From Lachnospiraceae bacterium (GTDB taxonomy: Bacteria > Bacillota > Clostridia > Lachnospirales > Lachnospiraceae): 40,641 nt of DNA. The DNA is taken from the NCBI GenBank assembly GCA_017623675.1, contig JAGAOO010000033.1, positions 1 through 40,641 of the forward strand, in the 5' to 3' direction. The notes beneath the pieces are model-generated. The model made no database searches. It worked only from the letters and a program-made list of their open reading frames with translations, and was not told the DNA's origin. The position numbers and the translations under genes are program-made. Positions 31,289-40,365 of this stretch are shown one piece after another; position 1 is the stretch's first letter, and every line of letters starts with the position of its first letter.

Positions 31289-32764
31289 ATGGATATTTTT
31301 CGTAAGATGTCTTTTGCTGATTCAACGGGTGATGCCATTCCGTTTTATCACGAAGGTAAGTATCATATATTTTCATTAACACCGCCACCGGGAACCACAG
31401 TGTATCCGGCAAGGCTTCGTACAACCTGGAGTCACAGTGTATCTGAAGATTTGGTGCATTGGGAGGAACTTCCTACTGCAATTTACCCGGGCGAAGGAAC
31501 TGAACCGGATGCCTCTGGTGTCTGGACTGGTTCAGTTATCTATGGTGAAGGTAAATATCATGCATTTTATACCGGATATTCTTTACAGTGTGAATACCAG
31601 CAAACCATTTGTCATGCCACCAGTGAAGATGGAATTACATGGACAAAGGATGCATCGAATCCGGTTATTACACCGATGATTGAATTGTATGAGAAGTTGG
31701 ACTGGAGAGATCCATATGTATTCTATAATGATGAGGATAAGTGCTATTGGATTCTGATTTCGGCCAGAAGATTGGATATGCCAATAACCAGAAGAGGATG
31801 TATCGTATTATATCGTTCGAAGGATTTGGCCAATTGGGAATATTATGGTCCATTGTATTCTCCGGGACATACCAATTGTCCGGAATGCCCGGAAATGTAT
31901 AAGATAGGAGATACCTGGTATTTGTCATATTCCAGATTCTCAGAATTTGTAAATACTATTTATCGGGTATCAAAATCACCGTTTGGTCCTTGGACAAAGC
32001 CAAAGAAGGATGGTATTGGTGGCAGAAGATTTTATGCCGCAAAATCTATGCAGGACGATGCAGGGCGTCGATTCTATTTCGCATGGGCACATGACCGGGC
32101 AGATGCTTGTGATACTGGTGAGTGGTATTGGGGCGGCGCTTTTTGCGTTCCCCATGAAGTGGTAGCTGATGAGAATGGTGAGCTGAATGTGAAACTGCCA
32201 AAGGAATATGAAGACATGTTTCAAAATCCTATAGACTGGCACTACGAACCAATCATGGGACAGGAAAAACAATATGGCAGTACAACAATAGAAATGGATT
32301 CTGTAAGCACGTGTACATATGGCTTTTTGCAGCATTCTGAAAAGAAATTCTTATTGAAATTAAAAGCGTTATCAAGAGAAAGCTATGACCACTTTGGAGT
32401 ATTGCTAAAATCAGATAAAGAAGCAAGCGGATGTTTACTTTTGGAATTTGATGTGGCAATGCAGAGGGTATCACTTTTGAATCTGCCAATGGGAGTAGAC
32501 CCATTCTGGGAAGCTTCCTGTCAGGCGGTGCCAAAGGCAACCAATCCGGGGCCGGATGGAGTGCGGGTATGTGAAAAAACCTTCTGTATCATAGATGGTA
32601 AACCAATTGATATAAAGATTATCGTAGACCATGATATGATAGAAGTTTTTATCGGAGAACAGGTAGCATTTACTTATCGTATCTATGGAGAAGCTCAATT
32701 TGAATGTGGATTGCTGGCACAAGACTCTAAGGTGGAATTCTACGATATAGAAATAAAAAAGTAG
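31289..32764 (+). CDS. Intracellular GH32-type beta-fructosidase
   Basis: A 491-residue protein of clan GH-J. The three catalytic sites can be placed: a nucleophile candidate Asp15 in STGDAIPFYHEGKYHIF (in place of the classical WMNDPNG), the transition-state stabiliser Asp141 in WRDP, and acid/base Glu199 in PECPE. The five-bladed propeller (~1-320) is followed by a beta-sandwich (~340-491). No signal peptide, so it cleaves imported fructosides. The altered N-terminal motif suggests a subgroup with unusual specificity, for example a fructose disaccharide or dianhydride rather than sucrose (inference). It sits between the importer and the fructokinase. Confidence 0.82.
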   Translation: MDIFRKMSFADSTGDAIPFYHEGKYHIFSLTPPPGTTVYPARLRTTWSHSVSEDLVHWEELPTAIYPGEGTEPDASGVWTGSVIYGEGKYHAFYTGYSLQCEYQQTICHATSEDGITWTKDASNPVITPMIELYEKLDWRDPYVFYNDEDKCYWILISARRLDMPITRRGCIVLYRSKDLANWEYYGPLYSPGHTNCPECPEMYKIGDTWYLSYSRFSEFVNTIYRVSKSPFGPWTKPKKDGIGGRRFYAAKSMQDDAGRRFYFAWAHDRADACDTGEWYWGGAFCVPHEVVADENGELNVKLPKEYEDMFQNPIDWHYEPIMGQEKQYGSTTIEMDSVSTCTYGFLQHSEKKFLLKLKALSRESYDHFGVLLKSDKEASGCLLLEFDVAMQRVSLLNLPMGVDPFWEASCQAVPKATNPGPDGVRVCEKTFCIIDGKPIDIKIIVDHDMIEVFIGEQVAFTYRIYGEAQFECGLLAQDSKVEFYDIEIKK

Positions 32765-32776
32765 AAGGTGACGCAT

Positions 32777-33757
32777 ATGGATAAAAAATATGATGTTGTC
32801 GCACTTGGAGAATTGTTAATTGATTTTACCCCCGCAGGAATCTCAGAAGGTAACATGCTCCTGTTTGAACGGAATCCGGGTGGAGCACCGGTAAATATGT
32901 TGACAGCAGTGACTAAAAATGGGTTTCATACCGCTTTTGTTGGGAAAGTGGGAAATGATATGCATGGAATCTTTCTGAGAGATACTGTACAAAAAATAGG
33001 AATTGATGTCAGCGGATTAATTATGGCTGATGATGTTTTTACTACGCTGGCTTTTGTGGGACTTTCAGAGCAGGGTGAACGAACATTTTCGTTTGCAAGA
33101 AAACCGGGTGCAGATACCCGAATTTGTTTTCGGGAAGTTCCTGTGGAGATGTTACAAAGCACGAAAATCCTTCACATAGGTTCTCTTTCATTGACAGATG
33201 AACCAGCACGCACAACCACATTTCAGGCTGTGCGTGCAGCCAAAGAAGCCGGTGCAGTCATTTCCTATGATCCGAATTATCGGGCTCCGCTTTGGGAAAG
33301 TGAGGAGGAAGCTGCAGAACGAATGAAATCTCTTCTTCAGTATGTGGATATGATAAAGATTTCAGATGAAGAAACAAGACTTCTGACTCCTTTTCAAGAA
33401 CCAAAGGAAGCAGCAGAGTATTTGTTGATGAAGGGTATCAAGGTGGTTGCTGTAACGTTAGGAAAGGATGGTGCTTTGATTGCCGGTCCCAAAGGACATG
33501 CAATTGTTCCGGGATATTCTAGCCGGGTAACAGATACCACAGGTGCAGGAGATTCTTTCTGGGGAGGTTTTATTTCCAGATATCTTTCTTATGAAGAAAA
33601 ACCAGAGGAATTGACCCTGGAGCAGTTACAGGAATGTGCATTATATGGCAATGCAACTGCCAGTCTATGTGTAGAAAAACGAGGTGGTATACCTAGCATA
33701 CCGGATAAGCAGGCGGTGGAAGAACGCTTAAATGTAATGATAAAACAGGTATTATAA
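32777..33757 (+). CDS. PfkB-family fructokinase
   Basis: A 326-residue PfkB/ribokinase-family sugar kinase. The N-terminal GG motif is NPGGAPVNM, and the C-terminal signature DTTGAGDSFWGG contains catalytic Asp259. The GGAPVN form and the GH32 neighbour point to fructose, giving fructose 6-phosphate (or 1-phosphate) from the hydrolysis product. A GTG nine bases upstream is in frame, but I chose the ATG at 32777, which follows AGAAGG. It is the last gene of the operon and precedes the terminator at 33818. Confidence 0.9.
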   Translation: MDKKYDVVALGELLIDFTPAGISEGNMLLFERNPGGAPVNMLTAVTKNGFHTAFVGKVGNDMHGIFLRDTVQKIGIDVSGLIMADDVFTTLAFVGLSEQGERTFSFARKPGADTRICFREVPVEMLQSTKILHIGSLSLTDEPARTTTFQAVRAAKEAGAVISYDPNYRAPLWESEEEAAERMKSLLQYVDMIKISDEETRLLTPFQEPKEAAEYLLMKGIKVVAVTLGKDGALIAGPKGHAIVPGYSSRVTDTTGAGDSFWGGFISRYLSYEEKPEELTLEQLQECALYGNATASLCVEKRGGIPSIPDKQAVEERLNVMIKQVL

Positions 33758-33817
33758 TGATATAAATTAACATACAAATATATGGTAAACCAATATAAGA
33801 GTAGAAAAAGATGAGTG

Positions 33818-33855
33818 AAAAACCGTCCGGGTAAAGTTGTTCCAGACGGTTTTTT
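33818..33855 (+). terminator. Terminator of the fructoside operon
   Basis: An A-rich arm with AACCGTC (33821-33827) pairs with GACGGTT (33845-33851) and continues inward with one mismatch. It is followed by a T-run. It closes the operon after the fructokinase gene. Confidence 0.85.
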
Positions 33856-33896
33856 CTATTCGGCTCAAAGCAGAAATAAGAATATACGATGTTAGT

Positions 33897-33924
33897 TTGA
33901 AAAAATTAATTGAGGTGTTATAAT
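33897..33924 (+). promoter_or_regulatory. Promoter of the HAD phosphatase gene
   Basis: TTGAAA (33897-33902), a 16-base spacer and a perfect TATAAT (33919-33924), 45 bases before the start codon. Confidence 0.7.
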
Positions 33925-33969
33925 AGGCGTGAATAAAGGATTAAAGAGAATAAGAGGAGATAGTCTGAT

Positions 33970-34620
33970 ATGAAGTACGAACTGGTAATATTTGACATGG
34001 ATGGAACGATTCTGGATACATTAGATGATTTGGCAGACAGCTTGAATTATGCATTGACACAGTCGGGGATGCCAACCCGTACCCGGGCAGAAGTGTGCAA
34101 CTTTGTGGGAAATGGAATTCGAAAATTGATAGAACGGGGTGTGCCATCTGGAAGTACAGAGGAACAAATAAAGGGAGTACATGCTATTTTCACAGAGTAT
34201 TATAAAGTGCATTGTGTAGATAAGACTCAGCCATATGCTGGAATTCCGGAACTGATACAGACCCTTCGGACAGCAGGTGTAAAGACAGCTGTGGTATCCA
34301 ATAAAGCCGATTATGGTGTACAGGAATTATGTAAGCAGTATTTTGATGGAATGTTTGATGTGGCAGTAGGGGAACGCCCAACGGTTCGGAAGAAACCGGC
34401 ACCGGATTCGGTAAATGAAGTGTTAAGACAATTAGGAGTGGACAGAACGCATGCCCTGTATGTAGGGGATTCTGACGTTGATATCGAAACTGCAAAGCAG
34501 GCAGATATGGATTGCGTGTCCGTTCTCTGGGGATTCCGTGATCGAGAATTCTTACTTGCACATGGTGCCAAGGATATGATTTCTCAACCACAGGAATTGT
34601 TATCCAGAGTGTTTGATTAA
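33970..34620 (+). CDS. HAD-family phosphatase (phosphoglycolate phosphatase-like)
   Basis: A 216-residue HAD hydrolase with subclass I cap. Motif I is FDMDGTILDT (nucleophile Asp9, acid Asp11), motif II VSNKA, motif III Lys in RKKPAPD, and motif IV VGDSDVDIETAKQA. The length and the KPAPD signature are those of the Gph/PGP group, which dephosphorylates phosphoglycolate and similar small metabolites. The true substrate is unknown. It is a single gene with its own promoter, and its stop is directly next to the pyk stop on the other strand. Confidence 0.88.
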   Translation: MKYELVIFDMDGTILDTLDDLADSLNYALTQSGMPTRTRAEVCNFVGNGIRKLIERGVPSGSTEEQIKGVHAIFTEYYKVHCVDKTQPYAGIPELIQTLRTAGVKTAVVSNKADYGVQELCKQYFDGMFDVAVGERPTVRKKPAPDSVNEVLRQLGVDRTHALYVGDSDVDIETAKQADMDCVSVLWGFRDREFLLAHGAKDMISQPQELLSRVFD

Positions 34621-36033
34621 TTAAATGGTTTCAACCTTAATGGTGTTGGTGTTGCCACTCTTACCATTTATCTGACCGCCGGTTAGTACCACATTATCAC
34701 CATCCTGTAGGTTAAAGACTGCCTTTGCCTTTTGAACAGCATGATAGAAGACAACTTCAACAGAAGGAAAAGCTTCACTTAAGACTGGAGTTACACCCCA
34801 GCTCATGTTCAGTTTTCTCCAGGCACGTTCTGATGTGGTCATTCCGATGATATCTACCGGACAACGGAACCGGCTGACCATGCGGGCGGTGCCTCCGGTA
34901 ATGGAGCTGACAACGATGCATTTTGCCTTTACATCAATTGCCATGGCACAGGTTGCATGTGAAATGGCATCCAGGTTGCTGTGAATCTCGAATTCCGTTG
35001 AGGTAAACCAGTGATGGTAGTCGATTCTCTGTTCTGTGAATTCGGCAATTTCTGCCATATTCTTTACAGCGGCTACCGGATGCTTTCCGGCAGCGGTTTC
35101 ACCGGATAACATAACAGCAGAAGAACCATCATATACCGCATTCGCTACGTCAGAAATCTCGGCACGGGTCGGACGCGGGTTCTGAATCATAGATTCCAGC
35201 ATTTCTGTAGCAGTAATGACACGCTTGCCAAGAAGACGACATTTTTGAATCAGGTATTTCTGAATAGAAGGAACTTCCATGAATGGAATTTCCACACCCA
35301 AATCTCCCCGGGCAATCATAATACCATCTGCCAGTTCACATATTTCATCAATATGATCTACGCCGGAACGATTTTCAATTTTTGCAATCACATCAATATC
35401 GGAACCGCCATTTTCATCCAGAAAATCCCGTAATGCCTGCATATCTGCTTTTGTAGATACAAAGGAGGCTGCCACGAAATCCACATCATTTTCAATACCA
35501 AACAGCAGGTCGGCTTTGTCCTGTTCACTTAAGTAATCATGTTCTAACACACGATTTGGGAAATTCATACTCTTTTGATTAGATAGAACGCCGCCGGATA
35601 AAACAGTACAAATTGCATTATTACCTTCCAGTTTATCTACTTGAAATTCAACCAAACCATTGTTTACGAGGATGGTATCACCTTCGGAAAGATCTTCGAT
35701 TAAGCGCTTGTAGGTTACAGAAACTCTTGTTTCATCGCCAACCACTTCGTCAGTGGTAAAGGTAAAGGTATCACCTTCTGCGAGGGTAACCTTGCCGTCT
35801 TTGAAGGTGCGGATACGATATTCCGGACCCTTGGTATCCAGCATAATGGCAATTGGAAGATTTAGGCTTTCCCGAACCTGTTTGATTAAGTCAATTTTCT
35901 TCTGGTGGTCGTCATGAGTGCCGTGAGAGAAATTCAGCCGGGCAACATTCATACCCGCTTTACACATTTCTGTTAAGGTTTCTACATTCTCACAAGCCGG
36001 ACCTATGGTACAAATAATTTTTGTTTTACGCAT
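34621..36033 (-). CDS. pyk: Pyruvate kinase
   Basis: A 470-residue enzyme, the short form without the extra C-terminal phosphotransferase-like domain found in many Bacilli. It converts PEP and ADP to pyruvate and ATP, the last ATP-yielding step of glycolysis. Visible motifs are MRKTKIICTIGPA, NFSHG, the catalytic AKIENRSG with the following MIARGDLGVEIP, and VMLSGETAAGKHP. GGAGAACACCC precedes the ATG. A weak promoter (TTGAAT with TAGTAT) may lie 100 bases upstream. It probably carries the flux from the fructoside operon onward, but it is a separate unit. Confidence 0.97.
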   Translation of the reverse strand: MRKTKIICTIGPACENVETLTEMCKAGMNVARLNFSHGTHDDHQKKIDLIKQVRESLNLPIAIMLDTKGPEYRIRTFKDGKVTLAEGDTFTFTTDEVVGDETRVSVTYKRLIEDLSEGDTILVNNGLVEFQVDKLEGNNAICTVLSGGVLSNQKSMNFPNRVLEHDYLSEQDKADLLFGIENDVDFVAASFVSTKADMQALRDFLDENGGSDIDVIAKIENRSGVDHIDEICELADGIMIARGDLGVEIPFMEVPSIQKYLIQKCRLLGKRVITATEMLESMIQNPRPTRAEISDVANAVYDGSSAVMLSGETAAGKHPVAAVKNMAEIAEFTEQRIDYHHWFTSTEFEIHSNLDAISHATCAMAIDVKAKCIVVSSITGGTARMVSRFRCPVDIIGMTTSERAWRKLNMSWGVTPVLSEAFPSVEVVFYHAVQKAKAVFNLQDGDNVVLTGGQINGKSGNTNTIKVETI

Positions 36034-36180
36034 GGGTGTTCTCCTTATATTAGATTATTTTGATTCATTACTTTTGTTCTTGTCGGAAGTATTATCGCTC
36101 ACCTCATCCCATATACTAGCAAATCATGGTAAAGGATTCAATATATGGTGTTGTAAATTTTACTTCATTTTTGTGTAAAA

Positions 36181-37020
36181 TCATTTTGTGTTGTTTTGTG
36201 ATGGATTGGTATTCGATAGAGATTTTGTGTGCTTAAATGAAATAGCACAGGCATGACAATGCTTTGCACACTCTCCGCACTGGATACATTCATGATCTCC
36301 AACCTTCTTGACATCCATATTGCAGTGATGGACACAAGCGTTACAGTGGTCGCATTTTTCCTTGTCCACCTGTACTCCAAATAAAGCAATCCGGTTAAAG
36401 AAGGAATAGATGGCACCTAGCGGGCAGATAAAACGGCAAAAGCTACGGAATATGAAAATGGCAGAAACTATCATCAAAATTAACAATGCGATTTTCCAAA
36501 TGTAAAGATTTCCGGTCAGGGACTGCAGTTGTTGATTTCCTGCAACCAAAGGAATGCCTGCCTCTAATGTACCGGCAGGGCAGATGAACTTACAAAATCC
36601 GGGTTTCAGTAAAATGATTGGAATTAAAATTGCAAATACTACTAAAATCACATATTTCAGGTAAGAAAGGAATCGTGTAAAACGGTTCTTTTTTAGCTTT
36701 GGCGTTGGAATTTTATACAATAATTCCTGAATCAGTCCAAAAGGACAAAGAAAACCACAGATGAAGCGCCCAAATAGAACTCCGAATAACAGTAATATGC
36801 CCAGAATATAATAAGGGAATTTATACTTACTGGAAACCAATGCAGACTGCAGGCTTCCAAGAGGGCAGGAGGCCACTGCTCCGGGACAGGAATAGCAGTT
36901 TAATCCGGGAACACAGGCACCTTTTATGGGTCCCTGATAAATGCTCCCTTTTGCAAATCCTACAAAGTTGCAGTTATATAAAATTGCACAAATCACCTGA
37001 ATGAGTTTTCGCTTGTTCAT
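36181..37020 (-). CDS. NapH/CcoG-like membrane 4Fe-4S protein
   Basis: A 279-residue protein. It has about five membrane spans carrying Cys-Pro pairs (LCPFG, CPAG, CPLGA) and a C-terminal cytoplasmic domain with two ferredoxin motifs (CDHCNACVHHC and CIQCGECAKHC), each able to hold a 4Fe-4S cluster. NapH- and NosR-like proteins move electrons across or along the membrane. No nitrate or nitrous oxide enzyme is near. Its neighbours are a CXXC peptide and a thioredoxin-like lipoprotein, so it more likely supplies electrons for extracytoplasmic thiol reduction (inference). The start codon follows the upstream stop by 6 nt. Confidence 0.85.
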   Translation of the reverse strand: MNKRKLIQVICAILYNCNFVGFAKGSIYQGPIKGACVPGLNCYSCPGAVASCPLGSLQSALVSSKYKFPYYILGILLLFGVLFGRFICGFLCPFGLIQELLYKIPTPKLKKNRFTRFLSYLKYVILVVFAILIPIILLKPGFCKFICPAGTLEAGIPLVAGNQQLQSLTGNLYIWKIALLILMIVSAIFIFRSFCRFICPLGAIYSFFNRIALFGVQVDKEKCDHCNACVHHCNMDVKKVGDHECIQCGECAKHCHACAISFKHTKSLSNTNPSQNNTK

Positions 37021-37026
37021 GTTATC

Positions 37027-37194
37027 TTATCCTATACCAATACATTCCAGACAAATGCGAATGGCCTTCCCCATTGTATCGTGAAATCCACCTTTCGCAA
37101 GCCCAATTATAATGAAGACAATTGCTAACAGAAGGATGGTGAAAAAAAGGAATGTTTTTGTATGTTTTTTAAAAATATTACTCGATAAAAACAT
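37027..37194 (-). CDS. Small membrane CXXC protein, CD1871A-like
   Basis: A 55-residue frame with AGAGGT before its ATG at 37194. It has a basic N-terminus, one membrane span (~14-34), then GLAKGGFHDTMGKAIRICLECIGIG. The terminal ICLECIGIG matches what I recall of the CD1871A family of CXXC motif proteins in Clostridia, which occur beside NapH-like 4Fe-4S proteins as here. The CLEC cysteines would lie at the membrane surface and could take part in thiol/disulfide exchange or cluster transfer. Function is not established. It is easily missed because of its size. Confidence 0.75.
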   Translation of the reverse strand: MFLSSNIFKKHTKTFLFFTILLLAIVFIIIGLAKGGFHDTMGKAIRICLECIGIG

Positions 37195-37241
37195 GCTGTG
37201 ACCTCTAATAAATAAACCTAATTTTTGTATGTTGTTTTGAA

Positions 37242-37853
37242 TTATTGCTGTAAGGCGGCATCGATGGCGGACTTATATTCCCGATACTGAACATCTGCAC
37301 TGTCTGCGCCTAAAAAGGTTTCCAGTACGGTTCCGTCTGTGCCAATCACCAGAGTATATGGGATGCCGTCCGTAGGGTACAAATCACTGATGGAACCATT
37401 TACATCATAGGCAATGGGAAATGTGTAACCGTTATCCGTAATGAATTGATTTACTGTATTTTCATCCTCCATGCAGTTGACAGCCAGAATCACAACTTCG
37501 TCTCCGTATTCGTTGTTTAATTGCTCAAAAGCCGGCATCTCGCCAACACAAGGACCGCACCAGCTTGCCCAGAAATTCAGCAGGATAACACTTCCTCTAT
37601 AATCGGAAAGAGTAAAGGAACTGCCGTCTGCCAGGGTGGCAGTAAAGTCCGGTGCAAGGTTCTGACCGTCTGGATTATCATTTCTGTCATTGGTATCATC
37701 TTGGCTGGAATCAGAAGAATTTCCCCAGCCGTTTTCGTTCTTTTGAATAGTAGTCTCGGTAGTTGTTGCCTCAGGATTTTTTGTAGGGAAGCAACCTGCC
37801 AGTAAGCTTATACTTGTTAATATACAAAATGCAATGATTCCTTTTCGTTTCAT
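37242..37853 (-). CDS. TlpA/ResA-like thioredoxin-fold lipoprotein
   Basis: A 203-residue protein. A lipoprotein signal peptide ends in LLAGC (Cys21), followed by a long Asn/Asp/Ser-rich linker (~25-65) and a TlpA/AhpC-type thioredoxin domain (~66-203) with active site WASWCGPC (Cys99, Cys102). It should act outside the membrane as a thiol-disulfide reductase or peroxidase-like protein. The frame can be extended nine codons to 37880, but the ATG at 37853 follows GAGG and gives the proper signal peptide. It lies upstream of the CXXC peptide and the NapH-like protein, likely its electron supply. Confidence 0.88.
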   Translation of the reverse strand: MKRKGIIAFCILTSISLLAGCFPTKNPEATTTETTIQKNENGWGNSSDSSQDDTNDRNDNPDGQNLAPDFTATLADGSSFTLSDYRGSVILLNFWASWCGPCVGEMPAFEQLNNEYGDEVVILAVNCMEDENTVNQFITDNGYTFPIAYDVNGSISDLYPTDGIPYTLVIGTDGTVLETFLGADSADVQYREYKSAIDAALQQ

Positions 37854-38023
37854 GTTATATACCTCACTATTCCTTGGCATGAGGTGCCACCGTAGGTAAC
37901 GAAGTCCTGGTGCTTCCCCTGCCTATTTAAACGCAAACTTTGCAACAATTACAGCGATGATTTGCGTAACTCTTCTGTTTGAAGGCTTTCTATAGATGCA
38001 TTTATAATCCTGTCTCTCATCAT
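37850..38023 (-). pseudogene. Decayed 5' end of a TetR-family regulator
   Basis: An ATG at 38023, well placed behind CGGAGG and a good promoter, starts a frame of 24 codons that ends in TAA at 37949-37951. The peptide MMRDRIINASIESLQTEELR looks like helix 1 of a TetR DNA-binding domain. Reading through the stop in the same frame gives LLQSLRLNRQGKHQDF, which lines up without gaps with the TetR recognition region, and the frame finally closes at a TGA overlapping the tlpA start. No ligand-binding domain remains. It could be a remnant tetR that once controlled this cassette. A short leader peptide or chance similarity cannot be excluded. Confidence 0.4.
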
Positions 38024-38051
38024 GGAAACGAAACCTCCGAACTTTCCTTCC

Positions 38052-38080
38052 ATGATACTCTTTTTCCTAAAGTGTGTCAA
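38052..38080 (-). promoter_or_regulatory. Promoter of the redox cassette
   Basis: On the minus strand TTGACA (38075-38080), 17 bases, TATCAT (38052-38057), pointing into the tetR remnant and tlpA. The -35 and spacer are the same quality as the fructoside promoter. Confidence 0.75.
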
Positions 38081-38094
38081 TCATATGGATAAAT

Positions 38095-38112
38095 GCTGAC
38101 AAGGCTGACAAG
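38095..38112. repeat. Tandem 9-bp repeat between divergent promoters
   Basis: GCTGACAAG occurs twice in tandem (38095-38103 and 38104-38112) between the redox-cassette promoter and the chemoreceptor promoter. The first copy also forms an inverted pair with TGTCA at 38075-38079. A regulator site is plausible. Confidence 0.4.
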
Positions 38113-38125
38113 AGGTTGTAAACAA

Positions 38126-38154
38126 TTGAATAGTTACATAAAATGTGGTAAAAT
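38126..38154 (+). promoter_or_regulatory. Promoter of the chemoreceptor gene
   Basis: TTGAAT (38126-38131), a 17-base spacer and TAAAAT (38149-38154), about 90 bases before the ATG at 38243. It resembles a sigma-A promoter; no sigma-D (TAAA-N15-GCCGATAA) motif was recognised. Confidence 0.6.
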
Positions 38155-38242
38155 ATTATCAACTGAAACTTATTAGGACGACGTAATATGAAAAAGAACG
38201 AAAGAACATGCTGTAAAACAGCAGAGAAAAGGGGCGGTAACA

Positions 38243-40336
38243 ATGAAGTCAATTAAAGGAAAGATAGTAACTTTAGTTGCAATATGTGCATTTGTATCAA
38301 CATTGATCAATGGTACATTCAGTTATCAGGGGGCAACAAAGGTTATAAATCAGGATGCACAGAAAATTATGTCTATGGAGTGTGAAAATGGAGGCCAGGA
38401 AATCAATGCAATGTTGAAGCAGGTGGAACAGTCTGTGGATACGTTGGCAGAACTGGCAGAACAGTCTTTGACGGATTTGAAAGCGTTTAAATCCAGTGAC
38501 GAGTATGTAGAAGAATATACCAAAGCATTAGAACCGATAGCGTTGGAATCTGCGAATAATACGGAAGGAGCACTGACCTATTATATTCGATATAATCCGG
38601 AATTTACGAATCCAACCTCCGGTATTTTCGCAAGCAGAGATTCTGCAGATGCAGAGTTCGAGCAGTTAACACCAACAGATTTTAGTATCTATGACCCAAG
38701 TGATTTAGCACATGTAGGCTGGTATTACATACCGGTACAGAATGGAACTGCAACCTGGATGGATCCATATCTGAATTCCAATATTAATGTGTATATGATT
38801 TCGTATGTTGTACCTATTTATGTGAATGGTGAATCCATTGGTATTGTCGGTATGGATATTGATTTCAGCCGGATTGAAGCAATTGCTGCTGACACAACGG
38901 TTTATGATACAGGAGCTTCATTTATTGTGAATTCTGAAAATCAAATTATGTATCACAAGGATTTGGAATTCGGAACAGACCTAAACAGTGCAGAAAATGG
39001 AGCATACGCAAGTCTTGCAAATGGATTAAATGACGACAGTATGGCTGAAAGTGGAATTACATATAACTATCAAGGGGTAAAAAAGGTTGGATTTTATCAG
39101 GAGCTTGTAAATGGTATGAAATTCGTTTTGGTAGCACCAAAGGAAGAAATTCGTGACCATGCTTCGACTGTTTTGATTATGAACAATATTGCAATGTGTG
39201 TCGCACTGGTACTTTCTATTTTACTTGGATTTTTCATGAGTGCAAGTATTGCTTCGCCGATTAAGCAGGTAACCGAAATTGTACGTAAGATTGCAGATTT
39301 GAATCTCTGTAGGGATGAACGAATCGACCATTTGAGCAGTAAGAAAGATGAGACTGGAGCAATGTCCCGGGCAGTTCAGGAAATGAATGACCGTTTGTTG
39401 GATATGGTGTACCAGTTGGAAGAAACAGGATTAGTGGTTCGGGAGAATGCAGAAAAATTAGAGGCAAGTTCTGTTGGAGTCAGTGAAATGTGTAGCGATA
39501 ATTCTGCTACGACAGAGGAGTTGGCAGCAGCCATGCAGGAATCTTCCGCAACAGCAGAGACCATCACCAGAAATATTGAAACTGTAAATAGTAATGCCCA
39601 AGAAATTATGACGTTGTCCCAGAATGGAGAAGAAGATTCTCAGAAGATATTAGAACGGGCTCAGGCATTAAGCGGCACAACTTTGGAAGCTGCCCAACGT
39701 ACGAAGACTATGTATGAACAGGTACGGCAGCAGACCTCTCTCGCAATTGAAAAGTCAAAAGCTGTTGACCGTATTAATGAATTGACACAGACAATTTTGC
39801 AGATATCTTCTCAGACTAACTTGCTTGCATTAAATGCGTCTATTGAGGCAGCCCGGGCAGGAGAATCCGGTCGAGGATTTGCGGTTGTTGCAGATGAGAT
39901 TGGTAATCTGGCAAATCAGACACAGGAAACAGTGAATGATATTGATACAATTATTAAAGAAGTATACGAAGCAGTAAATAATATGACAGAGTGTCTGAAT
40001 GCATCAACTACTTTCTTGGAAGATACTGTGTTGGTAGATTATAATGAATTTCTGCAGGTGAGCAAGCAGTATGCAGAAGATGCAGGTAATTTTGAAGCTA
40101 ATATGAAGGAAATCAGTGACGCGGTTCTTTCACTTGGCAGTGCTATTGAAGAAATTACGGAAGCCATGGAGGGCATCAGCAAGATGACTGAGGAGTCGGC
40201 AGAAGGAATTTCAGTCATTGCAGAAAAGACCAGCGCAATAGTACAGAAGATGGCAGATGAAGAGGATTTAGTTTCAATGAACCGGGATAAAGCACAGAGA
40301 TTAGGAGAGATTGTTGGTAATTTCACGGTTGAATAA
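38243..40336 (+). CDS. Methyl-accepting chemotaxis protein with Cache sensor
   Basis: A 697-residue receptor. It has a membrane span at ~7-27, an extracellular double-Cache-type sensor (~30-305, with [20 protein letters not shown] and GIVGMDIDF), a second span (~312-334), a HAMP domain and a cytoplasmic methyl-accepting coiled coil with the conserved tip [20 protein letters not shown] and [13 protein letters not shown]. Cache domains of this kind usually bind amino acids or carboxylates. The ligand is unknown. No CheR-binding pentapeptide at the C-terminus. It implies a motile or formerly motile cell. No other chemotaxis or flagellar gene is in the window. Confidence 0.93.
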   Translation: MKSIKGKIVTLVAICAFVSTLINGTFSYQGATKVINQDAQKIMSMECENGGQEINAMLKQVEQSVDTLAELAEQSLTDLKAFKSSDEYVEEYTKALEPIALESANNTEGALTYYIRYNPEFTNPTSGIFASRDSADAEFEQLTPTDFSIYDPSDLAHVGWYYIPVQNGTATWMDPYLNSNINVYMISYVVPIYVNGESIGIVGMDIDFSRIEAIAADTTVYDTGASFIVNSENQIMYHKDLEFGTDLNSAENGAYASLANGLNDDSMAESGITYNYQGVKKVGFYQELVNGMKFVLVAPKEEIRDHASTVLIMNNIAMCVALVLSILLGFFMSASIASPIKQVTEIVRKIADLNLCRDERIDHLSSKKDETGAMSRAVQEMNDRLLDMVYQLEETGLVVRENAEKLEASSVGVSEMCSDNSATTEELAAAMQESSATAETITRNIETVNSNAQEIMTLSQNGEEDSQKILERAQALSGTTLEAAQRTKTMYEQVRQQTSLAIEKSKAVDRINELTQTILQISSQTNLLALNASIEAARAGESGRGFAVVADEIGNLANQTQETVNDIDTIIKEVYEAVNNMTECLNASTTFLEDTVLVDYNEFLQVSKQYAEDAGNFEANMKEISDAVLSLGSAIEEITEAMEGISKMTEESAEGISVIAEKTSAIVQKMADEEDLVSMNRDKAQRLGEIVGNFTVE

Positions 40337-40365
40337 TTGGTGGTAAATTAAGGTTTATCGTAGTG

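Noticed and set aside
36157-36181. ATTTTAC/GTAAAAT dyad after the NapH-like gene as a terminator
   Set aside because: Seven AT-rich base pairs with an 11-nt loop and no T-run are too weak to call.
38188-38256. 22-codon frame overlapping the chemoreceptor start
   Set aside because: It has two Cys and a weak ribosome binding site and could be a leader peptide, but nothing else supports it.
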